Positions 19,610-32,090 are shown, counted from the stretch's first letter. The stretch: 64,000 nt of DNA from Asterella californica (GCA_036924285.1 JAYKYS010000001.1:36393501-36457500), one strand, 5' to 3'. Translations and numbers: made by a program. The notes: a model not told the origin generated them from the sequence alone.

Positions 19610-21600
19610 GTATAAAACCCCCACACTGCCACGTCATTTTCTTGGAAACACTATAGCGAAATGGAAAGTTTGCCGGAGTGTCTTCCCGACGCAGCAGAGT
19701 GATTAGGTTCAGGAGAGGGTAGCAGTGCTGCTGCACTGCACGGCTGTGCATGTTTTTCGCGCGCGGCTGCTGGGTAAGTTGAGAATCTCTCGCTATGGCA
19801 CCTTGGTCGATGTACTGGGGCTCATTTTTTTCTTTGATCGATGTACTAGATCTCGTTTTCTTCATTTATACTCATGCAGATTCACTATGGATGTGACGTT
19901 CAGTGTTTGACTCTTGTTAGCACTTGTCGCTGTGATATATTTGTAGAAGGCTCGGAAAGCTGTGCTTAGTGGAAGCCTGACAGTTGGAGACTATCAAGAT
20001 TGAATGTATGGTGCTATTACTGAGCCAATCCAGGCTGATTTAGTGTCTGATATTTTATCTGAGTTATTTGCAGCATACGGTTGAAGCCGGACCCTCTCAA
20101 ATGACACTTCCTGCTTGTGGTGGAGGGATTATAATGAATAAATAGGTGCTATGGTAGGAAGACGGTACAGAGGTCACAATTACCAGACCAGGGAAAAAAC
20201 CGCCACTGCTAGTCCCAGTAAATGAGCTCCGGGTGCTCTTTCCGGAGTTCGCTGCAGCTTGTTCTGTTACTGCAAGACAGACTGTCTTACGGTGCACTTC
20301 GCTGTGCAGTGTACGCAAATGTTGCATACATTGCACAGCGAATGGTTCAATGTTTATAGAGCTGTAGATCTGACTATGAAATATGTGCACAGAAACCAGC
20401 TTCCAGACGTCATTGTGGAAGCTATTGTGGCTACTTGGAGTGTCCTTGGTGAGACAATAACTGGTTATAAGGATTAGTACTGTGTTTTCAGTTGTTTATT
20501 GTTTACTGTTACTGCATTTGATATCTGCAGGTACTACTTTGCAAAGGGTTGTTTATTTTTCTTTACAAGTTCTGGAATTTTCAGTATTTTCTTGGCATGT
20601 GCCTCCTCCTTTCTTTTGAAGGGAGTGAACTTCCGTTGGAGAGGTCAGCCTGATGGGTCGAATACCATCAGAAGTACAGCTTTTACCGTGAAAGTTCTAG
20701 CTATAGGTCCTGCGGTAGCTAACACATTTTCTGCTGATGTGATGTACGTTTTTGCATATCCGTTCTTAGTTATGATCTTAGCCGTCCCCATCTACTATCT
20801 TTCGTGAAAGCCGATGTTATGATTCCAACAGCCGAGGAAGCACATGCACAGAGTAGTAGATTGTTCAAGTGGGTCGACGATAAGACGAAGCGCTTACCAG
20901 CTTTACTGTGGACAAGAAAAACCGTAAGAGCGTGAAATAATAATAATATTATTACTACTACTACTACGAGGTGCTCAGCTCTCTGCAGGAACTTCCTCAA
21001 CATGGAGAGACTGAAGGCATGAATCTTTGGTGAGGTGGTTTCAAATTCCAAGGTGAACCTCATGCAACGATGCCTATTGTTGCTGTTAGTACTCAGCGTT
21101 GAGCTCGAGCGATGTCATGATGTATATATGCTTCTGCATCTGTTGCTTTGTAATCACGGGACAACAGAAGCGGAAATTGACTAGATTCATCTTATAGTTT
21201 CAAAGGAGTCGATAGGATCTCTCACATTATTACGGTCCTTTCATGATCAAATCGACCAAGGTAGATGCTCGGTGATCCTGTTCTTCAGTCCTGATTATGA
21301 TAAATCACCTCTTCATTTCTCTCCGTCCTGTTCTATGATCCTCTATCATTACCATGCGCCGTCTAACTTGATTGACCGACATTTTGTTGCTGTTCACTTT
21401 TACTTTAGACCTCAGTGCCTGCTGTCACTAATTCGCTTACTTCTTCATTTCATATTACACACCGTTTGTACATCTTTTATGTGCTGAGCAGGTTTGACGC
21501 AGGTTACTCCAATGGTAATACGTTTACCTCAAGGTCCTTATGCCGCTTGTAGACGTCAACGCAGAGAATGCACAGTTGACTGCCCCTGGCTCATGGTTTC
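19610..21600. other. No recognisable gene
   Basis: Composition is balanced. Several open frames of 60-100 codons overlap on both strands, and none shows a domain, a signal peptide or consistent exon structure. A 45-bp inverted repeat sits at 20298-20342. An ATT/ACT microsatellite-like stretch occurs near 20938-20970. A host gene with short exons cannot be excluded. Confidence 0.35.
20298..20342. repeat. Inverted repeat, 19-bp arms, 7-base loop
   Basis: TTCGCTGTGCAGTGTACGC is followed by AAATGTT and then GCATACATTGCACAGCGAA. The arms pair with two mismatches. This could be a fold-back transposon end or a hairpin precursor. Nothing nearby decides it. Confidence 0.6.
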
Positions 21601-24600
21601 CAAGGGATAAAGCAAAAAAAAGTAAAAAGTAAAAAGTGTAGGATAAACATCGTAAACGTAAAAAGTGTAGGATAAACTTTTATATGTGAGCTCACCTTAT
21701 CTGCCCATGACATTACGTTCCCAGTGCTTTACGTCTGAAATAAACATACTGGAGAGAACAAGAGTCTTCCAAGTTATCATCAAATCGAAAATTTCTCAGA
21801 AACCTTAAAAAGAACACTCTGTAACTCTAAATTCTCAGAAAAACTAAAACTATTTAATACTCACTCATTCCTCTACAAAATGTACTAATTCGAATTGCAA
21901 AAAAAAAGAGAAAAAAACAAAGAAAAATATGTAAAAAAACTTACAATATCTCTCTCTATCACCCTCCCCTTTCTCACAAACCCTCCCTGCGATCTCACTC
22001 CCATCCTTCCGCGCTCGGTCTCCCGCCGCTCATCGGTGTCTGTAGCTCAGACTCACCCAGCCAAGGTAGCAAGCTAAACCCAACCTACTCTAAACCTAAC
22101 TTAGCTTGTTGAGACACCATCCGTAACCGGAGCGGAGTGGGGTTGAGTTCTCCAGCCGAGAGGGTTCCTGCGAGGGCAGCAGCCTTCGCCCTTTCACGAA
22201 GAAGTCTAAAAATGACGTAGCATGTCTAACTCAAACTTATTAAACCTGAAGGTACTGTAACCTTGACACTCACATTAATGTATCAATAGAAATCTTTTAG
22301 AATTATTTGTAAGAATGGAAATTTAGTTTAAATATTTTCTTAATGAAAGTTTAATATTCTGTCCCTCCGGACCCTTACAAAGCCCTTCAAGGACATATTA
22401 ATCATTTTTTCTTCCTTTTGTTTTGTATTTGTCGTTGGTTTATATAAGCTAAACCATCGATCTTTCCTCCATACACCATGATTGTTTAGGGGTCGTATTG
22501 ATACCCACAGTTTAGGCTCGGTTTAGGTATAAATATTTATATGCCATTGATTTGGAAAATTGATAAACTATTGTTTAGGTATGAGAAATTAATATACCAT
22601 TGCCGAATGGGCAGGAAAGATATAGTATATGGATAGATCAATACTCAGGAAGTTCATAGTTCATGTTACATGAACCTTTGAAGAGTAGTGGTTTATCAAC
22701 ACAAATCATAACGTATCCACACCATCTTATCAACATAAATCATAACCTTTGCATTTTTGCCTCCTCTTGAGCCATTAGAAGATGGAGGAGTTGAATATCA
22801 ACATAAATCATAACCTTTTCATATTTGCCGCCTCTTGAACCATTAGAAGACGGAGGAATTGAATATGCATGGGTGTTGATGAGTTGTGGTGTCGTCCATA
22901 CATAACCCGTAAGATAAATACGATTTCAAGAGTATAAGTGTGGAAGAATATTAAATATACATTAAATATATAAATATAAAGATTAAATATAATTTAACCA
23001 GAGAATTATTCTACTTTCTTTTAACAGAAAAGACATAATTATTATAATTATAAAAGTTTAATAATAAATGCATATAGAATTACGAGAAGATCCAAAAATA
23101 ACTCATAAAGAGATAACAGACAGATGCACTTCCAAGAATATAAATATAAGAAGCTATTAACTAAAAATCATTCCATCAAGCAACTTCTGGAGAACTTTGA
23201 CCCATTTTATCTTACCGATAAAAATATATAAATTTACATAAAAATTCTATAGTAAATTGAGAAAAAATCTAATATAATTATAAATGTTAAACACACTTAG
23301 AGTTGCGAGATGATACAATACGTGCAGCAAACAAATGTGCTTCTGAGAATACAAGTTAGAGAGACTATTAGCAGCAAATATATTCATTCAACCAAACAAT
23401 TAGTTTATTACTAACTTTTCCTGAAGGAAGCGTGAGATGATAAATTAAACCTTTGCATATTTTCCTTCCCCAAGGTGAATATGCAAACCTTAGGAAGAAA
23501 GTGATCTCATACTATGTTTCCTTTTTTTTGATTCTGATGCTCGGTGTTTGTACCACGCCATCTTATCAGAATGATGTTGATCCTGAAGGAGAACCAGATC
23601 AACTTCTCCGCTAGTTTTAGTTTTCGATGCCCGAATTTATCAACTTTCAGGTTCGAACAGCAATACACAAACCTCAAAAGAAATCCACAATCTACATAAA
23701 GGCTTTGATCGATGGTTTCTGTCACAGATGTTTCAGAAGTTCTGATCTGATGATGGTGGATAAATAATCACTCCACAGCATATTACAAGAGAGTCTCTTA
23801 AGTTCTCCGAAAATCGAACTTCGAGATCAGTGACTAGCAGACTCACTCCTCGCGACACAGTTTCATTTGTCTAGCATTGAAAAGCATTACTTCATTGCAC
23901 TTTGATATCTACACTGATTGTGTCCCCGGCTCCCGAACCATGTTCGCTATCCGTTTAATTACCGGCCCTTCTTCTCCTGATGGAGGCATTCGCTTTGTAG
24001 ATGATTGTCACAAGGATTGCTACGATCGACCAATTAAATTCACCCATGATTATTAAATGATAAGTAGCTTCCATAGATTTCAAAAATATTCATCCAACAC
24101 CTCTTTCGGTAATATCCAGGGCTTAATGTATTATTTATTATTTTATCAAAAAAGATATAATTAACTAAAATAATAATAAATTAATATATAGCTAATGATT
24201 AGTTTTCGGACTTGTACTTTTAGAAGCATGAGTAATATGCATGTACATAAATTTCTGGCGAATTTTTGCCCATTTCTGATTATCAAAATATATAGATGGT
24301 AATCAAAAATAAATATTAAATAAATATAAAAGTTCAAAAATATTGAAAATATTATAAGTAACAAAATTCAAAATATCTATAAATAATAAATATTAAAAAC
24401 ATAAAGACACTAGAAGATCTTATGAAAATCCACGAGAAGCTACTGGCCGTAACATAATCTATAAAAAGAAGAGTGGAAGATTCACTTCTCACCATATAAA
24501 TTACAAATAAATATACTTTATACTTCAATGAAACGTTAGTTTATTACATAACCTTTCTCAAAGAGAAAGGGTAGGTAATAAATTGAACCCAATAGACGAA

Positions 24601-24900
24601 AGACTTTACTAGAAACGCGGGAGTCTATTCATGCCTTTATGATCTTCACATTTGTTGAGCTAAACTATTCTGATTCTTTTCATTATTTTGGTATAAAATT
24701 TAGTGCTTACATATTTTCCCGATAACAGCAAACAATCAAAAGTTTCCGAAGTCCATCTTGCATGCCATGTATATTCAACTATTTACATGCATATTCACCT
24801 CTCGCTTTGTGAGTACCTACGCTGTAGCATCGCGGATTATTTTCGTAAATAGCTTATAGTATCACAGAATACTTATCAACATTTTTTTCATATTCGGTCT
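21601..24900. other. AT-rich spacer without genes
   Basis: No supported ORF occurs in over 3 kb. The start (21880-22200) is a poly(A)-rich stretch and a C-rich block, and the rest is AT-rich. A 68-bp tandem duplication occurs at 22734-22870. Motifs such as CCTTTCTCAAAGAGAAAGG (near 24551) and 'aataaattaaac' recur in degenerate form near 15100-15700 and 23400-23470, which suggests relics of one non-coding repeat family. Confidence 0.5.
22724..22870. repeat. Tandem duplication, about 70 bp, two copies
   Basis: The unit ATCAACATAAATCATAACCT...GCC(T/G)CCTCTTGA(G/A)CCATTAGAAGA(T/C)GGAGGA(G/A)TTGAATAT is repeated head to tail with a few substitutions. Confidence 0.7.
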
Positions 24901-25432
24901 TGCTGTATCCTCGTCTTTAGAGTATTGAAACTGCAGTCCAGAGAAACGAATAACAAGGCTCCTGGGTGTGCACGTTTTTATCAGTCCTTCCGTCACACAG
25001 TACTTTCATTCCATACAACACTTGTCTTTTGGGGTGGTTTTTTATTTGTTTTTTTATTCCAAGCTTCTTTCTCTTTGAAGGTGGACTGCAACATATACGT
25101 GCAGCATAGCTACAAAATACTATTCCATAACGACGTTGTACTGCCACTTCAACAAGGAACTCTGAGCAAGTAGAAACAGATACTGTATTTACATAGCTCA
25201 AGATTTTACAGACGGGACCAAGCTGGTTTCTCTTCGAAGCTGGATACTGTATTTACATAACTCTGTAACGAACTGTAAGAGTAACCTGGGCAAGCTGCAG
25301 TGGAACATATACGTGCAGCATACCTGCACGTATATGAACTAAAACCTACACTGTAACTGTGTGCGTAGCCAGTGTGAAGATCCATAAGAGAAAGCTGCTG
25401 TTTCTGAATCTGTTGTCAGAACGCCTACCTAT

Positions 25433-25965
25433 TTACAATACAGGTGGAGGTTGAACTGAAATTTTATTCTCGACATACTGAACTGAAGGAGCCGTAGGGC
25501 TGTAATATAAACTCAGTCTGTACACAATACAAGCACTATTTTTCCTAGTACTCCTCTACTCCTCTACAATACAGGTGGATGTTGAATTGAATTTTTATTC
25601 TCGACATACTGAACTGAAGGAGCCGTAGGGCTGTAATATAAACTCAGTGTGTACACAATACAAGCACTATTTTTCCTAGTATTCCGCTACTCCTTTACAA
25701 TACAGGTGGATGTTGAATTGAAATTTTATTCTCAACATACTGAACTGAAGGAGCCGTAGGGGCTGTAATATAAACTCAGTCTGTACACAATACAAGCACT
25801 ATTTTTCCTAGTATTCCGCTACTCCTCTACAATACACGTGGAGGTTGAACTGAAATTTTATTCTCGATTACTGAACTGAAGGAGCCGTAGGGGCTGTAAT
25901 ATAAACTCAGTCTGTACACAATACAAGCATTATTTTTCCTAGTACTCCGCTACTCCTCTGCTGTG
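25433..25965. repeat. Tandem array of four ~132-bp units
   Basis: Each unit starts TACAATACAGGTGGA and contains GAACTGAAGGAGCCGTAGG, GTACACAATACAAGCA and TTTTTCCTAGTA. Units begin near 25433, 25565, 25696 and 25829 and differ at few positions, so expansion is recent. The array ends about 100 bp before a Replitron-like remnant (26074). It may be subterminal sequence of that element. Confidence 0.85.
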
Positions 25966-26073
25966 TAGGAGGATAAAAGTCCCGCTTGGAATATGACATG
26001 GACATGTAGTGGAATCTGCTCGTCTTGTGGTCAACTGGAAAGTCTCGCTTCCGTGGTTACATCTGTGTACACA

Positions 26074-26322
26074 TCAAGTACAAACTGTAATCAGAAGAAA
26101 AGAAATAAGTACAACAGTAGAGCGAATGGAAAAAATACCTTCTCTGATACGTGTCGTGGAGGTGTCTCGAAGTAAGGCACTGCATAGTGGCATAAATTCG
26201 AGGAAGGCGTTTACAGTTTTGAACTGAACCTCGTTGTCAATCCTAGAAGAAGACAGACTGAAAAGACATTCTTCCTCTTCAGCAGATATAGGTGTGAAAT
26301 ATCTCATTTGCACTTGGTGCAA
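26074..26322 (-). pseudogene. Replitron-like HUH protein fragment, C-terminal part
   Basis: The frame reads MRYFTPISAEEEECLF...FKTVNAFLEFMPLCSAL. The larger gene at 28107-28799 reads ARYFTVEQPDAEILHEEEEY...FHEVHALPEYMPICSALERN at the matching position. It is therefore a 5'-truncated relative of that gene. The truncation point coincides with the palindrome at 26281-26349, whose right arm repeats the first coding residues in opposite orientation. The neighbouring 132-bp array lies on its 3' side. Confidence 0.55.
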
Positions 26323-26349
26323 ATGAGGTATTTCACACCTATATCTGCT
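26281..26349. repeat. 69-bp near-perfect palindrome
   Basis: The left arm 26281-26313 (starts AGCAGATATAGGTGTGAAAT) and the right arm 26317-26349 are reverse complements over 33 bases with one mismatch, and the spacer is only TTG. The palindrome forms the broken end of the Replitron-like fragment. Both arms carry the same coding piece (RYFTPISA) in opposite orientation, so it is a fold-back duplication of element sequence. Confidence 0.9.
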
Positions 26350-28093
26350 GCAAATGAGGTCATGAGATGGTGCTATCGATTGTCCACAGCCGTTTGCTTC
26401 AGTTTGTTTTGTTTCTTTGATTTCGAATGGTGTTTTGGATCGTCGACGGTTGTTTTTTTTGATGCAGTTAGCTGCTGTGTCAGTAATGACAATGCAGTAA
26501 ATGATAAAGCGGAACCAGGAGGGGACCCAGACTGCATGTTAGCGATGTTGGATCATCGACGGCAAACATCTAGTTCTCAATTTTCAAATTTTTTCAAAAT
26601 TATTTATTTTTCCTGTCGCGTCAGTTGCCATCACCTTCATAGGAATCCTCTGGTCCCACTTGCAAGTCCGAAACGAAGAAATGATTACCCTGAACGAGCG
26701 ATACAATACAGCAGAAACCTAAGCGAGCGAAGTCGACCATTCAAGCACGAAGATAACAATGACCATCCACGACCGAAACAAAAAAGCATATCGAACCGTG
26801 CGACAGTCCCGCCGGCTTGTTAGCAAAAGTTTTTCAGGTTACTACTTTTTCGACCGGCAACCGCGTTCGAACGTTTCGGTTTCCATGATGGGGTTTCCAT
26901 GATGAGGATGATGATTCAACTACTGTTCGTACATACAATTTCCGCTTAACGGATATTCGTTGACTATAAACAGATCTATTGCAGTGTCCAGCATGACATG
27001 GTAGCTATCATGTCCTACAAGCTCATTGTCACATTTGCCCTTCATACACATGCAATCCGCAGTACTGCAGCATTTTTGCTCCCACTGTGACGACCACACC
27101 TACCTATTTCCGCGTGTCAATACTGGCTAAAAACTTCCTTTTTCTTTAGCTAAATCTAGTTTAACAAATCGTTCATCTACTTACTGTGGCTCGCACTCAG
27201 ACTGTGTCAACCGTGAGTGACCTTTTGAATTATTTGCCGGTATTGAGGATGCTTATTCACCCATGTACATTCAAAGTTGGATCCGCTTCAAGACAAAAGA
27301 AAATTACTTTGTGTTACTTTCTGTCATTATTTTAATGACATATCTTGGCCAAAGTGGGTTTTTTTTTCATTGTCTAAGCCACGACAGTCCCTACTGTCCA
27401 CGACGTGTCCGTCGGGTACATTTTCGGCTTCGTTTCGTGTTGAGCAGAAAGCAAAGGAACGTTTTGTTTTCATTGTTTTCTTCTCATTTCGTGTCCTTTC
27501 CTCCTTCCAGAAAAATACCCAACGTTTTTCTATCCATTGTTTGCATCCATTCATGTCTGAGCTGTACGAAACGTGTCCATACCAGTGGGAAATAAAACAG
27601 AAGTTCAATATTTATTACGTGAGAAAAGATAAATCCGACAGAACAGGGGGTTCTGTTTTTGAAAAACTGTACTTCTGCAGTTTGAAAACTCCAGGAGTAC
27701 AGTTTGAACTGAACTGATGGTCTCAAATCGACAGACAGAAAAGAGAACTTATAGTCCTCTGGGCTCTGTATGCAGTGTAGTCCTACAGTGATGGCTGTCT
27801 GAACTCCTCTACAAAGTCTTTAAACTCTACCGCTGTGTTGCGCTCCATTTTCTGAAGCAGAGAAAATATGAACGACACAAACTGTAATATAAAACTTATA
27901 GTCCTCTCGGGTCTGTATTATACAAAGTCTATAAACTGTACCGTTCGGGTCGGAACGACAGAAAACACAAAGTATATACAGTAACTTGAGCACGGATGAC
28001 TGTCAGGAGGGACAGTCCAAACTAGTAGTCCCTGCCAGCAAGTGCAAAACACGGATGACTGCGAAGACGGAGTGCGAGCAGAGCAGAAAGTAA
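26350..28093. other. No recognisable gene
   Basis: Open frames of 80-170 codons overlap on both strands (for example 26308-26823 plus and 27277-27717 plus) but show no domain. Parts near 27720-28090 repeat words such as ACTCCTCTACAAAGTCT and GTCCTCT(G)GG(C/T)TCTGTA, which may be the 3' non-coding part of the Replitron-like element next to it. Confidence 0.35.
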
Positions 28094-28106
28094 CTATGCT
28101 CCGCTG

Positions 28107-29211
28107 TCAGTGTAGTCTCGCAAAGGTGACGTTCCTGGACCACGAAAGCAAGACAGAATCAGTACTGTACTGACACAGAAACATGCCTTCGAAGGGATTA
28201 CAGAAGAATATAGAGAGATTATCTTGATACGCCCTACTTGCCCCAAGGTTACGCTCCAAAGCACTGCAAATCGGCATGTATTCAGGCAAGGCATGCACTT
28301 CATGAAAGTTGGGGACGTTCCTGCTTCTTTGGACACAAGGAGAGGCTGCTATGTACTCCTCCTCCTCATGGAGAATCTCAGCGTCAGGTTGTTCAACCGT
28401 AAAGTATCGAGCGCGCGTTAGGGCAAAGAAAACATTGTCGATGTCCGCTATAGTCACTGTTTCAGGACGGACAATTGTCTTCCAAAGAGAGTCGCTCCTA
28501 CATTTCTGGATTCCATGAGTCATTAGCCATCTGCAGGAAGGACTGTACTTACCGGATCTAATCATTGATCTAAGGCAGGTTCTCAAAGTGGAACCCAATG
28601 GATGCATGTTCCTGTATTTATTAAACTGCAGAGCGCGCTGAAGAATGCTGTTCTGGTTCAGTTCGACACGGTTTTTCATATATGCAACACCGAATAGGAT
28701 AAACAGCTCTTCATCATCCTCAAGCATACTGTTAGTAATATTCTTCATCGTCGACTTATGGTGAGCCTCAGCCTTGTCTTTCATGCAGTAACCCACCATA
28801 CCTACAAAGATATGCAGGCCTCCGGTTTGTCAAAGCTTTCACACAAACTTCCCCCCCTACAGACCTCTCGAGACCTTTCCAGCCAAGAACAGCGAGCAAA
28901 CGTTGCTTGATCTGTAAAGCACTGGTACCTTCAAGACAAAGTACACCTTGAATATGCAGATGCAAAAGACTTCTCTCTCTTTCCACAGAAAGCAAACTGC
29001 TATGGCAATGATCTTGAAGAAATCGACAGAGAAGGGGCCAACACTGGTCGACATCAAGGTCAGCTCCGGTGCAATTGACTGTAACAGAGACTTCAAGTCG
29101 TTTGGGGATGGACACTCGACGTGTTCCCATCGTCAGAGGTGGCACTGTCTGACGACGTGCTCTTGCTGCTCGTCTGAGTAGCATGTCCAAAACGAAAGTG
29201 TTTACAGACAA
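28107..29211 (-). pseudogene. HUH endonuclease of a Replitron-like transposon
   Basis: Two overlapping minus-strand frames (29211-28768 and 28799-28107) join across a one-base shift near 28805. The first carries KRLEVSVTVNCTGADLDVDQ and then LLSVERERSLLHLHIQGVL, where HLHIQ is the metal-binding HUH-type motif. The second starts GYCMKDKAEAHH, with the YxxK-type catalytic tyrosine, and goes on through LFGVAYMKNRVELN to the conserved MPICSAL end. HUH nucleases nick single-stranded DNA through a tyrosine and drive rolling-circle or peel-and-paste transposition. The order HUH, then Tyr with no helicase, fits Replitrons and not Helitrons. The frameshift makes this copy non-functional. The family call is from remembered motif order and needs a profile search. 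Confidence 0.6.
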
Positions 29212-29872
29212 ATCTAAACAGTTTGAGATCTATGTCCTGGCAGACGCAATGGACACAGTTCAAACGATACACATCAACAACAGTAGGTTTAAGAAGTCGA
29301 GGATGGGTAGCAAACTCCAGGAATTTCGGATAACAAAATAAGTTGGACTTACAATCCCGCAGCAGAATCCAAGTCCCTTCTGTGTCAATATAATGAAAAG
29401 GACAGACCACTGCTTGAAGGCAACATTTAGGTATCGAGAAAGATTTACAAATGAGAACATAATCCAAGGAAGGAAGTAAGAATTCGGGTGGGACATAACA
29501 ATAATGAAAATCAAAAAAAATATATAACCTATACCTGTAGAGGTCTACATCAGAGAAAGACAAAACAGATTTGCAATGAACAAGATATAGGGGTAAAGTA
29601 AGAGATCTCCGAAAACGGTCAACAGCACAGGGCGAGGAGTGAGAGCAGATAGCCTGGAAACTGTCAAAAGTGTGGTCCTGCAGGTCCTCTGGAGGACTGC
29701 CAGCTACAAGAGTAGAAAGAGAGACAAGTTCGGCAGCAGGAGTAGATGGAATAGACAAAAGCTCGGCATCGACAAGATCATCATCCGCTGGATCGATAAC
29801 ATTCGACTTGGGCTCACACACATCAACGACGACTTCCAACATAGTTCCGCAGAGCGTACGAAAGGTAGGCAA
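29093..29872 (-). pseudogene. N-terminal part of the Replitron-like gene, provisional
   Basis: A 259-residue minus-strand frame directly upstream overlaps the HUH frame by about 120 bp. It holds a Cys/His cluster near its end (NCVHCVCQD, then CKHFRFGH), followed by a Ser/Thr-rich linker that leads into the HUH part in the neighbouring frame. A zinc-binding N-terminal region of the same protein is plausible. I do not recognise the first 150 residues. A frame running 30432-29704 is Leu/Phe-rich antisense noise or leader sequence. Confidence 0.35.
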
Positions 29873-30709
29873 AGCAGCGAAGACAACTTATCACGTGAAT
29901 TTGAAGGTGCGGCAGGTCGAAACGCATGCAGTGTCCTCTTATCGGCATGGTCTGCACCTTGCAAGATCAGCAACAGATGGACATATCGTACCATCCCGAT
30001 TTCCATCAACGACAACAACGTAAGAAATGATTCACGTCGCGTTGTGACTGCCGCACATGAGGAAGACAAAAGAGCGAGGTGGTCGCATGATCCGCAGGAA
30101 AAAGTCTGAGCAGCAAGAATGAAAAAGAAAAACAAAAGCAGGAACGGAAAACGGAAAGTAGACAGTGGACGAATCAATAACAAGAAAAACCATCGCAGCA
30201 GGTCGTGAGCAACGTGGTGGAGAAGCGAAAACAAGCAAACACAGTTCGAACGAGGTAAGAGCAAAAAGGTCGAAGAACGAAATCCAAGAGCAAGACACGA
30301 CAAAAATTTTGAAAGTCGTGAAACCGATTTGGAGTTAGAGCAAGGTATGTTTGAACGGGCAGTCTCGCCGAACGGCCGACGTGGCAAGTTGACAACCAAG
30401 CAGCTGCTTGGGCCCAAGCAAGAAACGAACAAAACCCCAGACGTTAAAAAATATATTTACACGAGTTCGACGTTTATCCACCGAAATTCGTAACGTCTTT
30501 ATGCCTAAATGCCGAAAGCAGTTATATAAAACTTTTCTCGAAATGATGCGAACGACCGTTTAATAAAGATTCAATAAAACGTGTAGGTACCGTTACAGTG
30601 CTCAATTACATCGATTATTGCTAAATCTACGACAGCCTATCTGTTTACAGCGCCCTTCCCCAGAAGCAAAGCCCCCCAGTTGCAGCCTGTAAAAGTCCGT
30701 GGGGCACGA

Positions 30710-30808
30710 TATTGAGTTTTAGACTAACTCAATACCAAACGTCTGCATCCTCAAATTAATATAATTTCTGGGCCGTGGCATGGCTTATGCCGTTCACACG
30801 GTGGCCCA
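30710..30808. ncRNA. Candidate structured element with two hairpins, provisional
   Basis: TATTGAGTT (30710-30718) pairs with AACTCAATA (30726-30734) over 9 bp. After 34 bases, TGGGCC (30769-30774) pairs with GGCCCA (30803-30808), enclosing an inner GGCAT-ggctt-ATGCC stem. Two hairpins in a short non-coding stretch are reminiscent of a small structured RNA, but I see no pol III promoter, no H/ACA boxes and no relative in the window. Confidence 0.25.
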
Positions 30809-31079
30809 GGGAAATATCCTGTTGTTGGTTTCCCCTACAGCCGAAGCACTTCATAGTCTGTAATATGAGCTACTTTAGCACAGATGGTGGCACATCAATG
30901 GTCATTGTGCCACATATCTAATTAATCACCCCTGCGTACCGTTTTGAGAAATTCAACAAAAGTTTCACTTCACTAATAGTTCAGACTAACAGGTACTGCA
31001 GTCTCTGCCTGCGTCAGGCGCAGTCGAAATAGACCAGGAGACAGACTGTACCTCAGTATCTACCGCATTAGCACATGAA

Positions 31080-31870
31080 TTCGCAATCAGAACTCTGAAT
31101 TACAAACCTAGACTAGGAGAACGAGAGACTCAACCTCACTATCAACCGCACTAGCGCATGAATTCGCAGTCAAAAGTCTAAAGAATCGCAGGTCAGTCTA
31201 AAGAATCGCAGGTCAAAAGTCCAGAAACCACGTAACTCTGAATTACACGACTGGCGGCAACATTAATGTATGGCTTCCAGACTAGGAGAACGAGAGACTC
31301 AACTCTGAATTACACGACTGGCGGCACCATCAAATGTATGGCTTCCAGACTAGGAGAACGAGAGACTCAAACTCTGAATTACACGAGTGGCGGCACCAGT
31401 AATCTATGGCTTCCAGACTAGGAGAACGAGAGACTCAGACTCAGAATTACACGACTGGCGGCACCATTAAATATATGGCTTCCAGACTAGGAGAACGAGA
31501 GACTTAACCTCACTATCAACCGCATGAATTTGCAGTCAAAAGTGTAAAGAACCACGTAAACTCTGAATTCCACGACTGGCGGCACCATTAATATATGGCT
31601 TCCAGACTACCCAATTATCTATCATTCACTTCGATGGAGATGGCTTCCAGACTAGGAGAACGAGAGACTCGACTCTGAATTACACGACTGGCGGCACCAT
31701 TAAATATATGGTTTCCAGACTAGGAGAACGAGAGACTCAACCTCACTATCAACCGCATGAATTTGCAGTCAAAAGTCTAAAGAAACCACGTAAACTCTGA
31801 ATTACACGACTGGCGGCACCATTAATATATGGCTTCCAGACTACCCAGTTATCTATCATTCACTTCGATG
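31080..31870. repeat. Complex tandem repeat, ~68-bp unit with longer variants
   Basis: The unit CTCTGAATTACACGACTGGC...CACCATTAA...ATGGCTTCCAGACTA...GGAGAACGAGAGACT occurs about eight times. Some copies are joined by a second module (CCTCACTATCAACCGCATGA...GCAGTCAAAAGTCTAAAG). The array lies in the 3' flank of lysozyme-like copy B. No coding meaning is seen. Confidence 0.85.
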
Positions 31871-32090
31871 GAGACACTAAGATACAACGAAAACACTTTA
31901 TTATATATTTACAGTGAACCACAGTTCAAACTTGCGATATGCGTATTCGTGGACAATCAAGGGAACTGCGTTCCACCCAAGAACACGTAGCATCGCCAGC
32001 GGAAACCTTTCCCGCGCTTGTACAAGAGAAAAGCAAATTCCACTCAAACTTAAGCGGCAAGCGAAAAAAAAAGCACACTTTGAACGCTTT

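Noticed and set aside
25433..25965. LTR pair interpretation of the 132-bp repeats
   Set aside because: There are four adjoining copies with no internal domain, no TG...CA ends and no primer site.
29704..30432. 242-residue Leu/Phe/Ser-rich minus frame resembling a membrane protein
   Set aside because: Composition follows a purine-rich plus strand. No domain or conserved start is seen, and it overlaps the better HUH-side frame.
31080..31870. Possible CRISPR-like array
   Set aside because: Repeats are joined head to tail with no unique spacers, the genome is eukaryotic, and no Cas gene is present.
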